This document shows, one piece after another, positions 63,796 through 64,000 of a stretch of 64,000 nucleotides of DNA. Origin of the DNA: Robiginitomaculum antarcticum DSM 21748 (GTDB lineage Bacteria; Pseudomonadota; Alphaproteobacteria; Caulobacterales; Maricaulaceae); the NCBI RefSeq assembly GCF_000365025.1, contig NZ_KB823013.1:1-64000 (forward strand), in the 5' to 3' direction. The position numbers were made by a program, and so were the translations under genes. The stretch's first letter is position 1, and the number at the start of each line of letters is the position of its first letter. The notes beneath the pieces are model-generated. The model saw only the letters and a program-made list of their open reading frames with translations. It was not told the DNA's origin and searched no databases.

Positions 63796-64000
63796 TTAAG
63801 CAAATCGAATTTGCAGTTTCAAATCCGTATATATTTTACCATTTTCAAAAATTATTTCCAGATAAGGCGCTTGCCTAGCCCCCGGGCTATCAAACTTAGT
63901 GTTTTGGAACAGATAATTTAAGAAAACATCGCGGTTAAATGCATGATAACATAATACTTCCCCAGTTTTAACTACAATCAAGTAACCGCCGTTTGCTTTC
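63796..64000 (-). CDS. HpaII-like type II restriction endonuclease, C-terminal end (cut by window edge)
   Basis: The frame is open from the right edge to TAA at 63796 (67 codons) and reads GGYLIVVKTGEVLCYHAFNR, FLNYLFQNTKFDSP, and FENGKIYTDLKLQIRF. From memory this matches the C-terminus of HpaII-family enzymes (CYHxYN, YLxxNTKxDTPS, LNLQIRF). The catalytic core is outside the window. HpaII cuts CCGG; specificity here is inferred. It lies 23 nt upstream of vsr in the same orientation. Confidence 0.7.
   Translation of the reverse strand, partial: KANGGYLIVVKTGEVLCYHAFNRDVFLNYLFQNTKFDSPGARQAPYLEIIFENGKIYTDLKLQIRFA

Overview
The window looks like chromosome of a marine, mid-GC alphaproteobacterium, probably in the Maricaulales/Hyphomonadales neighbourhood (inference). 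The reasons are the rlmB / tRNA-Tyr / tRNA-Gly / tuf order at the left edge, a membrane-anchored CycM-like cytochrome c, a DUF2793 protein and a TonB receptor under a cobalamin riboswitch. There is no rRNA, CRISPR array or intact transposase.

Layout. (1) 1-3944: housekeeping genes (tuf 5' end, two tRNAs, rlmB, a DUF805 protein, metG). (2) 4655-32436: a large surface-polysaccharide locus. It holds nucleotide-sugar genes of the wbp type (Gfo/Idh dehydrogenase, DegT aminotransferase, a broken UDP-GlcNAc dehydrogenase, N-acetyltransferase, 2-epimerase) and a second wecB-wecC pair for UDP-ManNAcA. It also holds a probable D-glucuronyl C5-epimerase lipoprotein, several glycosyltransferases, two separate ABC export pairs (permease plus ATPase) and a methyltransferase. 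(3) 32646-36191: a serralysin-like M10 metalloprotease with RTX repeats. (4) 36380-41054: cobalamin riboswitch followed by a tightly overlapping btuB-btuF-btuC-btuD operon. (5) 41061-47976: ordinary genes (class II aldolase, TerC, cytochrome c, NlpC/P60, MarR, M17 aminopeptidase, TPR lipoprotein). (6) 48465-59620: an island of about 11.1 kb at the 3' end of tRNA-Thr(TGT). (7) 59806-64000: DUF1761 protein, M16 peptidase, Vsr endonuclease and the 3' end of an HpaII-like restriction enzyme.

The most notable find is the tRNA-Thr island. A perfect 22-bp direct repeat comprises the last 16 nt of the tRNA plus 6 nt beyond. Inside both ends lie direct repeats of a 10-bp word (TTGTGGCACA / TTGTAGCACA) on a 12-bp period, which look like integrase arm sites, yet no integrase gene remains. 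The cargo is a glycosyltransferase-like protein, three different sulfotransferase-like proteins, two secreted proteins, two Sel1-repeat proteins, and an unusual fusion of an ArsP_1/DUF318-type permease to FG-GAP repeats and an ASPIC/UnbV domain.

The polysaccharide locus shows decay. wbpA is frameshifted. A degraded second copy of the membrane-inserted glycosyltransferase lies at 23307-24060, a fragment of a second Gfo/Idh gene faces it at 24030-24180, and the 3' third of a second DegT aminotransferase sits at 48021-48400 just outside the island. wecC has no ATG, GTG or TTG that keeps its Rossmann motif and appears to start at ATT. All family names come from motif recognition by eye; no database search was run.
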